Assembly: GCA_017303615.1 (NCBI GenBank)
Contig: JAFLCK010000023.1
Span: 1 to 64,000 of the forward strand
From: Obscuribacter phosphatis_A
Lineage (GTDB): Bacteria > Cyanobacteriota > Vampirovibrionia > Obscuribacterales > Obscuribacteraceae
Length of the DNA: 64,000 nt
Reading direction: 5' to 3'
The notes beneath the pieces are model-generated. The model had not been told where the DNA came from, searched no databases, and saw only the letters and a list, made by a program, of their open reading frames with translations. The first letter of the stretch is position 1, and every line of letters starts with the position of its first letter. The translations under genes were made by a program, and so were the position numbers. Below are positions 1-7,593 of the stretch, piece after piece.

Positions 1-2
1 CC

Positions 3-398
3 GTTGCAGTTCAGACTAGCAGCCGAAGAAGCAAACCCACTTCTAAAGGAGAACAAACTGGATTTAACTGGGAATATAAAACTAGCAGCTGTCTCTTAAA
101 GGTGGCCCAACAAATGGGGCAGCGTCATTACTACTCCGAGGCTCGAAGAAACTTTCATACTCAACAAGAAGCAATTGCTTTCATTAAAGACGAACTTGCG
201 TTTATGCCAGGCGTATACAACAATCAAGGTCTAGCGATAACCTGGAAAGCTTCTTATGAAGAGAATTATCTGGCTGTCTCAGTTCAACAAATATTGATCA
301 ATGGCAAAGAACCAAAAGTTCTTTCGGGTGCTAGCGACAAGTCTATTCTCTTTGAGCTTCTTTGTTCGGGTAAAGCCAGAGGAACAGCTAAGTGGTGA
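3..398 (+). CDS. C-terminal part of an unknown protein, cut by the window edge
   Basis: The reading frame is open from the first bases of the window to a TGA at 396-398, so the visible 131 codons are the end of a longer gene. An internal GTG at 102 could be mistaken for a start, but the frame continues upstream without a stop. The visible part begins with a Ser/Thr/Lys-rich stretch and then a compact mixed segment that includes AFIKDELAF and LAITWKASYEENYLAVSVQQ, which reads like an alternating strand/helix fold. I recognise no family. The gene runs into a convergent kinase-like gene only 9 bp downstream. Function unknown. Confidence 0.55.
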   Translation, partial: VAVQTSSRRSKPTSKGEQTGFNWEYKTSSCLLKVAQQMGQRHYYSEARRNFHTQQEAIAFIKDELAFMPGVYNNQGLAITWKASYEENYLAVSVQQILINGKEPKVLSGASDKSILFELLCSGKARGTAKW

Positions 399-407
399 TC
401 GCTCTTA

Positions 408-1661
408 CTACTTGTGTCCCAGAGCCATGATTGCCAGGGCTAAAGCAATGACGGCACCTAGAGAAATTGAGCCCACGCGCAACATTTTTGCTTTCTGCTT
501 GGCTCTCTTTACTGCTTCTATTTGCATCTGAATGCGGCGGGGAAACACTTCCAGCCGTTCTTTCAATTTTGCGATTGTTTCGAGACGTTCTTTGGGGTCT
601 TTCTCAAGACACCTTTCAATCACTTCTTCCAAATCTCTTGGTCTATCTGCTGCAAATTTAAGCGATGAAATACGCGGTGGCAACTTGAGAGCGTGACTGT
701 TTTTAATATCGAGGGCGGTGCCATCTTTGAACGGTGGTTGACCGGTCAAGAGAAAATAACCTAGACCGCCGATAGTGTATAGCTCGGCTTTTTCGTTATA
801 TTCTAGATTGCGAGCTTCATCGCCCGAATAATAAAGAGTAAGCCAGCTGTGATTGAGTTCTTCGCTCTTTTTGATTTTGGGCATGGCAAAGTCGGTGACT
901 GCTATAGTTGGCTCGGAGTTTGTATCATCAATAAAGATGATATTGCCTGGTCTAATATCTCGATGCAGCACACTTTGACTTTGGGCATAAACAAGCACTT
1001 CGCAGAGGCTTATCAAAATCTTGACGGCGACATCATGGCTGGGAATGTCGTACATAGCCATGCACTGTTCGAGGCTGAAGCCGTCTTTGTATTCGCTGAC
1101 CACATAGGGGCAATTGTTTTCAATGCCAAAGTCGGCTACCTTGGCTATATTGGTATGGGTTAGTTGTTTGATTTTGCGCATCTCGCTTTCAAAAGTTTGA
1201 TGCAAATTGGCTGGGATATTCTTGAATATTTTCACCGCCACTCTGGTGTTCCTTTCTTTGTCGCGGCAAAGAAAGGTGGTGGCTCTCACGGTATCACCCA
1301 AGAGGGCGATGGGGCTATATTTTTCTTTTGGAAAAGCGAGATTCTTAAGAAGCGAAGCTGGATCAAGGCTTACCGGGTCTTTCTCGCCCGGCTTCAGTTG
1401 CACCGGAATCTTTTGGGCATCTGGTGTTTCACAACTGCAAAGTTCAAAGCGATCGCTGGGGACGCGGTAGTTTAATCCCGCCTGATAGGGTATACGCCTC
1501 CGACACTTTCCGCAAACTGCTATGGTGAACTGCACATTGGGCTTATACGTATACTGGCAGCGGCAGTATGAAACCCATTGGTTAGTCTCTGACTTTAGAT
1601 CAGCACCGGCCGGTAGAGGCGGGCGAAAGCAAGCTTGGCAGGTTGTCTCTGTATTTTCCAT
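408..1661 (-). CDS. Membrane Ser/Thr kinase-like protein with N-terminal Cys-pair domain
   Basis: 417 residues. Residues 1-80 carry Cys pairs (CQAC at 8-11, CRC at 33-35, CGKC at 50-53, CSC at 75-77), which suggests a zinc-ribbon-like module. A protein kinase domain covers about 115-375: the ATP-anchoring lysine is in VAVK (Lys144) and the catalytic loop is HRDIRPGN (Asp235). Two motifs are degenerate. The glycine-rich loop reads GDTVRATTF, and the metal-binding DFG reads DFA (257-259). The APE region reads SGDEA. A single membrane segment (about 395-414) ends the protein, leaving the kinase domain in the cytoplasm. It is therefore either an atypical kinase or a pseudokinase. It is convergent with the partial gene at the window start; the deaminase-like gene lies 29 bp upstream in the same direction. 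Confidence 0.85.
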   Translation of the reverse strand: MENTETTCQACFRPPLPAGADLKSETNQWVSYCRCQYTYKPNVQFTIAVCGKCRRRIPYQAGLNYRVPSDRFELCSCETPDAQKIPVQLKPGEKDPVSLDPASLLKNLAFPKEKYSPIALLGDTVRATTFLCRDKERNTRVAVKIFKNIPANLHQTFESEMRKIKQLTHTNIAKVADFGIENNCPYVVSEYKDGFSLEQCMAMYDIPSHDVAVKILISLCEVLVYAQSQSVLHRDIRPGNIIFIDDTNSEPTIAVTDFAMPKIKKSEELNHSWLTLYYSGDEARNLEYNEKAELYTIGGLGYFLLTGQPPFKDGTALDIKNSHALKLPPRISSLKFAADRPRDLEEVIERCLEKDPKERLETIAKLKERLEVFPRRIQMQIEAVKRAKQKAKMLRVGSISLGAVIALALAIMALGHK

Positions 1662-1690
1662 GGAAGAATTATACAGCCGGAACCTTGAGA

Positions 1691-2125
1691 CTATTTGTCG
1701 GCAGCTTCCAGGTTGGCTGGTCCAAAATGCTCGGGCAAAAGACTCTTCAGGGCTATGGTGCGATATTTTGAGGCATCGTCTTGAGAATTTTCGCTTGTTG
1801 CATCGATTGGAGCGACCACCGTCAAGGCTATACCAAACTCAGCAAAAAACTGTCTTGCTACACCGGACGGATAGCTGAAGGGTTGCACGCAGAGTGCTTT
1901 GAATTTGCGCTTGCCGGCGTTCATGGCGTTGACCAAGGCGGCGATGTCGGCTGAAATGGAACCGCCATAGGTAGCAAATTCGGCTGATGCGCCGGTGAAA
2001 ATTTCACCGCTATCGGTAAGCAGCGCTGCACCCTGGGGTAGTTTGCTGTAGGGAGCGTAGGCATGTTTGGCTGCCAATCTAGCCGCGTCTAAAAGTTTTT
2101 GCTGTTCAGCTTGGCTGAGAGACAT
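1691..2125 (-). CDS. Cytidine deaminase-like protein lacking zinc ligands
   Basis: 144 residues, about the length of tetrameric cytidine deaminases. The N-terminal half matches that fold: AYAPYSKLPQGAALLTDSG (23-41), then a glycine-rich FTGASAEFATYGG segment where active enzymes have the N-x-E substrate motif. The catalytic sites are changed. The usual C-A-E (zinc Cys plus proton-shuttling Glu) reads S-A-D (58-60), and P-C-G-x-C-R-Q reads P-S-G-V-A-R-Q (86-92). All three zinc ligands are thus gone while the surrounding sequence is kept. I infer a deaminase-fold protein with a non-catalytic role or a different chemistry. No good ribosome binding site is visible before the ATG at 2125. A small unknown gene lies 21 bp upstream. 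Confidence 0.75.
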   Translation of the reverse strand: MSLSQAEQQKLLDAARLAAKHAYAPYSKLPQGAALLTDSGEIFTGASAEFATYGGSISADIAALVNAMNAGKRKFKALCVQPFSYPSGVARQFFAEFGIALTVVAPIDATSENSQDDASKYRTIALKSLLPEHFGPANLEAADK

Positions 2126-2146
2126 CTATATAAACTTTATTAGGGG

Positions 2147-2386
2147 TCAAACTTTATACGGGGGCAGTCTAAGTTCGAGATTCATTATCCAGAGCAAGAG
2201 TTCTCTATGGCGATCTTCCAGCATCTTTATCAGAGCTTGTTCTGATTCACCCGGCTGTGGGGCTTCTTGAGCAATTGTAGAGGTGTTGGCATTGCTTTCT
2301 TGCAGTTGCGGCACTTTCGGCGCCTTGTAGGCGCTGTCGTCGCTGGGCGCGCCCTTGGGCTGCAAGTAAGTTAGAAACTCAGACAT
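2147..2386 (-). CDS. Small hypothetical protein
   Basis: 79 residues, starting at the ATG at 2386 (MSEFLTYLQPKG). I prefer this to the ATG 15 bp upstream because AAGGAG at 2391-2396 sits 4 bases before it. The first half is polar and probably disordered (Ser, Asn, Gln, Pro). The C-terminal part, EQALIKMLEDRHRELLLWIM, is a probable amphipathic helix. No family is recognised. The gene is followed 21 bp later by the deaminase-like gene, so the two may be cotranscribed. An inverted repeat (2400-2417) lies immediately upstream of its ribosome binding site. Confidence 0.55.
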   Translation of the reverse strand: MSEFLTYLQPKGAPSDDSAYKAPKVPQLQESNANTSTIAQEAPQPGESEQALIKMLEDRHRELLLWIMNLELRLPPYKV

Positions 2387-2399
2387 GGCTCTCCTTGTC

Positions 2400-2417
2400 A
2401 TGTAGTCTGCACTACAT
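2400..2417. repeat. Inverted repeat upstream of the small gene at 2386
   Basis: ATGTAGT-CTGC-ACTACAT is a perfect 7-bp inverted repeat with a 4-base spacer. It lies 3 bases beyond the Shine-Dalgarno of the minus-strand gene starting at 2386. It could be a repressor operator or an RNA hairpin next to the ribosome binding site. It does not match an operator family I can name. Confidence 0.35.
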
Positions 2418-2524
2418 TGACAGCTTAGCCCTTGTGAACTGTATTTACCTGTATGGATTTTAATTCCATCATGAGAGTAATTTCAGTGGCTGGTGCAGGT
2501 CGACCAGTATTGCCTTTTGGGCTC

Positions 2525-3133
2525 TTAACCGACCGCCTCTTGACTGCTCGGCTTGCAAAGATTACTTAAAAATTCCACAAGTTTGGCAAAGGCCATACCG
2601 CGATGCGAAAGCTTGTTCTTTAAAGAGGGTTCCATCTGGCTGGCTGTAATCTCATAGCCTTCCGGAATAAATATAGGATCAAAGCCAAAACCGTGTTCGC
2701 CCGCCTCTGAAAAGCCAATTTTGCCCCACCAGTCTATCTCGCAGACAAAGAGATCTTTATCTCGATCACAAAGAGCGAGGGCGCAGACAAAGGCGGCTCT
2801 GCGCTTGCCTTCTGGCACAGCTTCCAGCTCTTGCAAAAGTTTGCTGCGGCGATCACCGTCTGTGCCTGGGGCATAGCGAGCCGAATAAATGCCTGGTCGC
2901 CAGTCCATGGCTTCCACTTTCAGCCCGGAGTCATCTGCCAGTGAGAGTTCTCCACTCATTCGCGCTGCCTCTCTGGCTTTGATCAAGGCATTTTCGGTGA
3001 AGGTGGCACCGGTTTCTTCCGGGTCGAAGCCGGCTGGTGCCAGTTCTACATCTAGATCGAGCTTGGCTTGATGCAAAAGAGCCTGGAACTCTTTGAGCTT
3101 GCCTTTATTGGTTGTCGCTAGTATTAGTTTCAA
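2525..3133 (-). CDS. rdgB: XTP/dITP diphosphatase (RdgB/HAM1 family)
   Basis: 202 residues, normal for the family. The enzyme hydrolyses non-canonical purine nucleoside triphosphates (ITP, dITP, XTP) to monophosphates and keeps them out of DNA and RNA. Family motifs are in order: TTNKGK (7-12) at the phosphate-binding N terminus, ADDSGL (66-71), PGIYSARYAPG (80-90), GFGFDP (148-153) and SHRG (177-180). The start is a TTG at 3133, which places the ILATTNKGK motif right at the N terminus as in the family. The gene is 21 bp downstream of the Rel gene in the same direction, so cotranscription is likely. Confidence 0.93.
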   Translation of the reverse strand: MKLILATTNKGKLKEFQALLHQAKLDLDVELAPAGFDPEETGATFTENALIKAREAARMSGELSLADDSGLKVEAMDWRPGIYSARYAPGTDGDRRSKLLQELEAVPEGKRRAAFVCALALCDRDKDLFVCEIDWWGKIGFSEAGEHGFGFDPIFIPEGYEITASQMEPSLKNKLSHRGMAFAKLVEFLSNLCKPSSQEAVG

Positions 3134-3154
3134 TTATCTAGGTCTCAAGCGACT

Positions 3155-5485
3155 TTATTCAGAAGCCTTGCGTTTACGCGAGCGTTCGCCTGCTTTAGCT
3201 TTAGAGCCGGCTTTCTTCTCTGAATTGCTGTTGCCATTACCATTGCCGTTGCTATTGCCGTTGCTATTTCCATTGCCATTGCCTGAGACGTTGCGGCGGC
3301 GGTGATCTCTTCTGAAGACCCTGATTACATCTGATATTTGCGAAATGGCTTGGGAGACTCGCGCCAACTGGTCGATGTCGTTGACATCGAGCAAAAGAAA
3401 TATAGTGGCTGTTTTCTTGTCTCTGTGGGTCTCGACTCGCAGATCGCGCAGATTGACTTTGTGGTCCGAAACTTTCTTGAGAATGTCGCCGGCGATACCG
3501 ACCCGGTCTAGGCATTCTACTTGCAGACCGGCTGGATAGTTGGCGTTGCGGTCTTTAGACCAGTCTACAGCCATGCGCCGCGATTCTTCGATTTTGAGCA
3601 GATTGTTGCAGTCGATGCGGTGCACGGCTATGCCACTACCTCTGGTGACAACCCCGACGATTGGTTCGCCCGGTACAGGCTGGCAACATTTGGCTAGATG
3701 GTGCAAAAGCCCGCCTAGACTGGAGATATTGCTTGGCTTGCTTTCTTGTGGGGTGGGTATGGCATAGCCTTTTTTCTGAATCTTTTCAGCTTGGTCTACT
3801 TCGCGAATGCGATTGACCACTTGGTTGATTGAAAGATCGCCATAGCCGACGGCTGCCAAAATATCGTTGGCGTCGGCAATGTTCAGCCGTTTGCCCACTT
3901 CTTTGAGCTTGTCCGATTTGAGAAACTCTTCCAGGGTGTTGCGGCCCAGTTCGGCTTCCAGCATCTGGCGTCCTTGCTGGATATGCTCTTCCCGGTGGTG
4001 TTTCTTAAACCACTGTCTGATGCGGTTTTTAGCCCCATGGGTATTGGCGAAATTGAGCCAGTCCATTTTGGGCTGGGCTGTTTTGCTGGTAATGATTTCG
4101 ACTATATCGCCGTTCTTCATGACCGAGTTAAGAGGCACAATGCGGTCATTGATGCGAGCCCCGATGCAACGGTGCCCGATATCGGTATGAATGCGATAGG
4201 CAAAATCTATCGGGCAAGAACCGGAAGGTAGGTCTATAACATCGCCTCTGGGGCTGAAGACAAAGACCTCATCGGCAAACAGGTCCATCTTCACTTCTTC
4301 GAGATATTCAGATGCGTCTTTGAGATCTTGTTGCCAATCGACTAACTGTCTCAGCCAAGCTAGTTTCTTGTCGGCGCTTGAATCGGCTTTGACAGCCTCT
4401 CCGGCTTCTTTATAGGCCCAGTGCGCGGCGATACCATATTCGGCGATATGGTGCATGCGTCTGGTTCTGATTTGAATTTCGACCGGCTTGCCTTTGGGTC
4501 CAATAACGGCTGTGTGCAAACTTTGATAGCTATTGAACTTAGGCATAGCTATATAGTCTTTGAAGCGCCCCGGTATCGGTCGAAAAATAGCGTGCACCGT
4601 GCCCATCACTTCATAACACTTCTGTGTGTCAGGATCAGCTTCTAGTTCGCAGAAGTTTTTGTCTGGATTGCTTTCGATGATGACTCTGACGGCAAGCACA
4701 TCGTAGAGTTCATGGAAAGATTTCTGCTGTTGCTTCATCTTCTTCCAGATACCGAAGAGATGCTTGGGTCTGCCGAAAATGTCTGCCTTGATCGCTCGAC
4801 CATCCAGCTCTACTCTTAGTTTCTGCACGACTTCTTCCAGCAAGAGTTCGCGCTCGGCTCTAGTGTCGGCCACCAATCTTTCGATTTCTCGGTATTCATC
4901 TGGATGCAGATATCTCAGACCAAGATCTTCCAGCTCCCATTTCATCCGTCCCAAACCGAAGCGGTTGGCTAGGGGGGCGTAAATTTCCAGAGTTTCTTTG
5001 GCTTTCTCAGCTTGCTTATGGGGCAGCATGTGCTCCATAGTGCGCATATTGTGCAGTCGGTCTGCCAACTTGACCAAGACCACCCGAATGTCTTCAGCCA
5101 TGGCCACAAGCAACTTACGAAAGTTCTCGGCTTGTCTTTCTTCTTTTGAACTGAAAGAAAACTTGCCTAATTTGGTAACACCTTCGACAATGCGCCTGAT
5201 ATCAGGTCCAAAAGCTTCTTCCATTTCTTTCGGCTTGACGTCGCAGTCTTCCAGCACGTCATGCAAAAGGCTTGAACAAATGGTTTCGGTGTCGGCATTG
5301 AGCTCGGCCAATATGCAAGCTACTTCTACCGGGTGAATGATATAGGGGTCTTCCGACTTGCGCATCTGCCCGTCATGAGCTTTATAGGCAAAGTCATAGG
5401 CTTTATGCACCAAAGCGAGGGCATCAGCCGGGCGGTCCTGCTTTTCTAAGATGTCAAATAAAGGCTTACCTATTAGTTCTTTCAT
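3155..5485 (-). CDS. rel: Bifunctional (p)ppGpp synthetase/hydrolase (Rel/SpoT)
   Basis: 776 residues. It makes and degrades the stringent-response alarmone (p)ppGpp. The N-terminal HD hydrolase domain has HP (about 52), HDVLED (about 76-81) and LADRLHN (about 141-147), so hydrolase activity looks intact. The synthetase domain follows (GRPKHLFGIWKKM, YDVLAVRVI, YQSLHTAV), then TGS (FVFSPRGDVIDLPSG) and a C-terminal ACT domain (about 675-745). The tail after ACT is unusual: a run of Asn-Gly/Asn-Ser repeats, then a basic Lys/Arg stretch. I start at the ATG at 5485 rather than the TTG one codon earlier. rdgB follows 21 bp downstream. Confidence 0.95.
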   Translation of the reverse strand: MKELIGKPLFDILEKQDRPADALALVHKAYDFAYKAHDGQMRKSEDPYIIHPVEVACILAELNADTETICSSLLHDVLEDCDVKPKEMEEAFGPDIRRIVEGVTKLGKFSFSSKEERQAENFRKLLVAMAEDIRVVLVKLADRLHNMRTMEHMLPHKQAEKAKETLEIYAPLANRFGLGRMKWELEDLGLRYLHPDEYREIERLVADTRAERELLLEEVVQKLRVELDGRAIKADIFGRPKHLFGIWKKMKQQQKSFHELYDVLAVRVIIESNPDKNFCELEADPDTQKCYEVMGTVHAIFRPIPGRFKDYIAMPKFNSYQSLHTAVIGPKGKPVEIQIRTRRMHHIAEYGIAAHWAYKEAGEAVKADSSADKKLAWLRQLVDWQQDLKDASEYLEEVKMDLFADEVFVFSPRGDVIDLPSGSCPIDFAYRIHTDIGHRCIGARINDRIVPLNSVMKNGDIVEIITSKTAQPKMDWLNFANTHGAKNRIRQWFKKHHREEHIQQGRQMLEAELGRNTLEEFLKSDKLKEVGKRLNIADANDILAAVGYGDLSINQVVNRIREVDQAEKIQKKGYAIPTPQESKPSNISSLGGLLHHLAKCCQPVPGEPIVGVVTRGSGIAVHRIDCNNLLKIEESRRMAVDWSKDRNANYPAGLQVECLDRVGIAGDILKKVSDHKVNLRDLRVETHRDKKTATIFLLLDVNDIDQLARVSQAISQISDVIRVFRRDHRRRNVSGNGNGNSNGNSNGNGNGNSNSEKKAGSKAKAGERSRKRKASE
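3223..3283 (-). repeat. Hexanucleotide tandem repeat in the 3' end of rel
   Basis: On the coding strand a 6-bp unit of the AATGGC/AATAGC type is repeated about ten times with small variations. It encodes alternating Asn-Gly and Asn-Ser. The unit length is a multiple of three, so copy-number change would lengthen or shorten the linker without a frameshift. Confidence 0.7.
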
Positions 5486-5575
5486 CAAACTTACGCGCCA
5501 GGACCTAGTAGATTATACCCATTGCAAGCCCGATTCCGGACTTTGCCAGGCTTACCGCCAGTTTATCTTGATAAT

Positions 5576-6283
5576 TTAGGGGGCCCAGGGCACAGATTTC
5601 AAGTCTTTCGGGAAAGGATTGCCCGATGAGCCCCAATAGTTGTCTGATGAGTTATTGAGAGATTTGGGCCTTTGTATGCGGTTTAGATAGGCATAATCAT
5701 CTTGGCTTTTCTGACCGCTGCTGGTTGAAGAATAGTAACCGCCCGAGGCGCTTGCATCGCCGACCGAACCAGAATAATAGTTGCCGCTTGCCTTGCTGGG
5801 GGCTGTTTGGATGACTGTTGTATTGGAAAGCCTGCCCGAATTAGGAATGCCGTAGTTCTGATAGGGGCGGGCATAATTGCCGCTGAAAGCGCCGGAAAAC
5901 GCACTGGGGCGATAAAAGTTGCTGTAGGGCAGGGCACCGATTCTTGGAATCGAGCCTACATACGGAATCGAGCCTATATTTGGCACAGAGCCTAGATAGG
6001 GCACTGAACCGAATGATCTAAAAGAGCCTATATTTGGTACCGACCCCAAAGAAGGCACCGAACCTACATAAGGCACCGACCTAAAAGTCCCTATATAAGG
6101 AACCGAGCCCCAAGAAGAACCTATAGAAGAACCCCAAGAAGGACCTATAGAAGAATTTGGCAATACTATTTGAGGCGGTAGCCCGTTTGCGTTTTGTGCC
6201 AGTGTTTTTCCTGTCGAAAGAACTGCTAATGCTGCCAAGCAAGCCAGCATTGTGCCTTTCAGTGGACGTTTTAGGTTGAACAT
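5576..6283 (-). CDS. Secreted protein with V-P-x-I-G repeats
   Basis: 235 residues. A Sec signal peptide is clear (basic MFNLKRPLKG, hydrophobic MLACLAALAVLSTG, then AQNANG). Residues about 45-115 are a run of short repeats of the form G-S-V-P-Y-I/L-G and S-V-P-N-I-G-S-F. The remainder is rich in Ser, Gly, Tyr and Asn. Such composition suggests an extended or beta-repeat extracellular protein, perhaps surface or matrix material, but I recognise no family. The start at 6283 is supported by AGGAG seven bases upstream. The gene is divergent from the repeat-rich gene at 6509. Confidence 0.7.
   Translation of the reverse strand: MFNLKRPLKGTMLACLAALAVLSTGKTLAQNANGLPPQIVLPNSSIGPSWGSSIGSSWGSVPYIGTFRSVPYVGSVPSLGSVPNIGSFRSFGSVPYLGSVPNIGSIPYVGSIPRIGALPYSNFYRPSAFSGAFSGNYARPYQNYGIPNSGRLSNTTVIQTAPSKASGNYYSGSVGDASASGGYYSSTSSGQKSQDDYAYLNRIQRPKSLNNSSDNYWGSSGNPFPKDLKSVPWAP
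5935..6150 (-). repeat. Degenerate short tandem repeats encoding VPxIG units
   Basis: Roughly 18-24 bp units of the type GGC/TCG-GTG-CCT-TAT/AAT-ATA-GGT recur about ten times inside the secreted-protein gene. The third codon positions vary, so the repeat is conserved more at the protein level than at the DNA level. Confidence 0.55.
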
Positions 6284-6310
6284 TTCTAACTCCTGCCTTG
6301 TCTTAAAATA

Positions 6311-6329
6311 TTTACAACTCTGTTACAAC
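6311..6329. promoter_or_regulatory. Direct repeat with 11-bp period (PhoB/PhoP-like spacing)
   Basis: TTTACAAC-TCT-GTTACAAC: two near-identical 8-mers separated by 3 bp, so TTACAAC recurs every 11 bp, one helical turn. Tandem PhoB/PhoP-type response-regulator boxes have this spacing. It lies 28-46 bp upstream of the minus-strand secreted-protein gene at 6283. The identity of any binding protein is unknown. Confidence 0.25.
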
Positions 6330-6352
6330 CTCTTTGCTACTCTGACATCGTG

Positions 6353-6381
6353 ATTGAAATGCTCGTTGCATAGATTTCAAT
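6353..6381. repeat. Inverted repeat in the divergent intergenic region
   Basis: ATTGAAAT (6353-6360) and ATTTCAAT (6374-6381) form a perfect 8-bp inverted repeat around a 13-base spacer. The position between two divergent genes (6283 minus, 6509 plus) fits an operator, but no regulator can be named. Confidence 0.3.
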
Positions 6382-6508
6382 TTACATGCCCCTCTACCCC
6401 TCGCAAGTCAAATTACCAGTTAAGAGAATAAATTAGAAGCTTCCTTTGCTTGGAGCTCAGTTTTTTTCGCTTATTTTGACTTCCTTTTCTCCAAAGGAGT
6501 TTCTTATC

Positions 6509-7546
6509 ATGGCTGATACACACAATAATGAGCGCTTCGATAGACCAGCCGAGAGCAAAGGCACTGTTGAAAACAACAATTTCGATGTTCATGAACTAAA
6601 TAAACAAGCAGCCGCCATGGCTGTCGAGAACAAAGCGAATGGTGCAGCCGGAGTCTCTAAAGACGGTAATCTCGACTTCAATGCCGCACCAATAAGTGGT
6701 TATGACAAAGCCTCCGGTAAAAATGAAAATGCTAATAGCCAGTCTGATGGTGCAGAGGCTAATGGCGCGGAAGCCAGTGTTTCTAAATCGAGCGGGGCTG
6801 CAACCAGCTCTGAGAAAACACAATCAAAAGGACAAGAGCAGGCTAATCAAAGCGGTCATAGTGGATCGGATGGTTCGCAGGCTGCCGGTAGCGATAATCC
6901 ATCACAGAATTCACCTAATGCAGAAGGTGCTGCTTCTGCCGGTAAAGAAGGTCCGCAGAGCGAGAGCACCGGCAAGAAAGACGGCAGTGCATCAAAACCA
7001 TCCGATTCCAACTCCAAAAGTGATTCGCCCAAATCCCAGGGTGGCGGTGGAAAGTTAGACAGTACTGGTGAACCTGGCGGTGAGAGCGTCAACAAAGACC
7101 AATCACAAAAAGGTCAGGCCGGTGCTGACGGTATCGAAAAGCAAAACAGCAAGCCGGAATCTGGAAATGAGGGCGGCAAAAGTCAAAACCCAACTTCTCC
7201 GGAAGGCGGCGCTAAGCTAGACAGTAAAGGTGAAGCCAACGGTGATAGTGTCAGCAAAGATCAGTCACAGACCGGCCAGACCGGCGCTGACGGTAGTGAG
7301 AAGTCAAATAGCAAGCCTTCTTCCGACTCCGGCGAGGCTAAATCAATTGAAGGTCGTAAGCCCGCTGAATCGCATGGTTCTGAATCAAAAACCGGTGAAG
7401 GCGATGCTCTTAAGTCTTACGACAAGCAAGGCAGCGGCAACTCTAGTAGTAGCAGCCAGAATGGTTCCTTCGCTCCGCAGTCAGGCTATGGCATGAGCCA
7501 ATCTGCTAATAGCGCTGCAAGCGGCAGTGCCAGACCGACTTGGTAG
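6509..7546 (+). CDS. Low-complexity Ser/Gly/Lys-rich protein with a duplicated module
   Basis: 345 residues from the ATG at 6509, chosen because AAGGAG (6494-6499) lies 9 bases upstream; the in-frame ATG at 6446 has no such site. There is no signal peptide or membrane segment. The chain is almost entirely Ser, Gly, Lys, Asn, Gln, Glu and Asp, and is presumably disordered. Two copies of a 54-residue module are visible: GGKLDSTGEPGGESVNKDQS near residue 180 and GAKLDSKGEANGDSVSKDQS near residue 234. Each is followed by GADG-x-EK-x-NSKP. The N terminus (MADTHNNERFDRPAES) resembles in style the starts of the large unknown proteins at 40509 and 45701. Function unknown; export by a non-Sec route is one possibility. 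Confidence 0.7.
   Translation: MADTHNNERFDRPAESKGTVENNNFDVHELNKQAAAMAVENKANGAAGVSKDGNLDFNAAPISGYDKASGKNENANSQSDGAEANGAEASVSKSSGAATSSEKTQSKGQEQANQSGHSGSDGSQAAGSDNPSQNSPNAEGAASAGKEGPQSESTGKKDGSASKPSDSNSKSDSPKSQGGGGKLDSTGEPGGESVNKDQSQKGQAGADGIEKQNSKPESGNEGGKSQNPTSPEGGAKLDSKGEANGDSVSKDQSQTGQTGADGSEKSNSKPSSDSGEAKSIEGRKPAESHGSESKTGEGDALKSYDKQGSGNSSSSSQNGSFAPQSGYGMSQSANSAASGSARPTW
7040..7330 (+). repeat. 162-bp tandem duplication encoding a 54-aa module
   Basis: The codons for K-L-D-S begin at 7052 and again at 7214, giving a 162-bp period. Similarity continues through the KDQSQ and GADG-EK-NSKP segments. The copies have diverged by scattered substitutions, so the duplication is not recent. Confidence 0.6.
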
Positions 7547-7593
7547 ATGCAACTTACTGGTCGGCCAAGTCTTCAGTAAAGAAAGGAATTCAA

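Noticed and set aside
301..531. A 76-codon plus-strand frame overlapping the 3' end of the first gene and the kinase gene
   Set aside because: It is a shadow of two genes in other frames.
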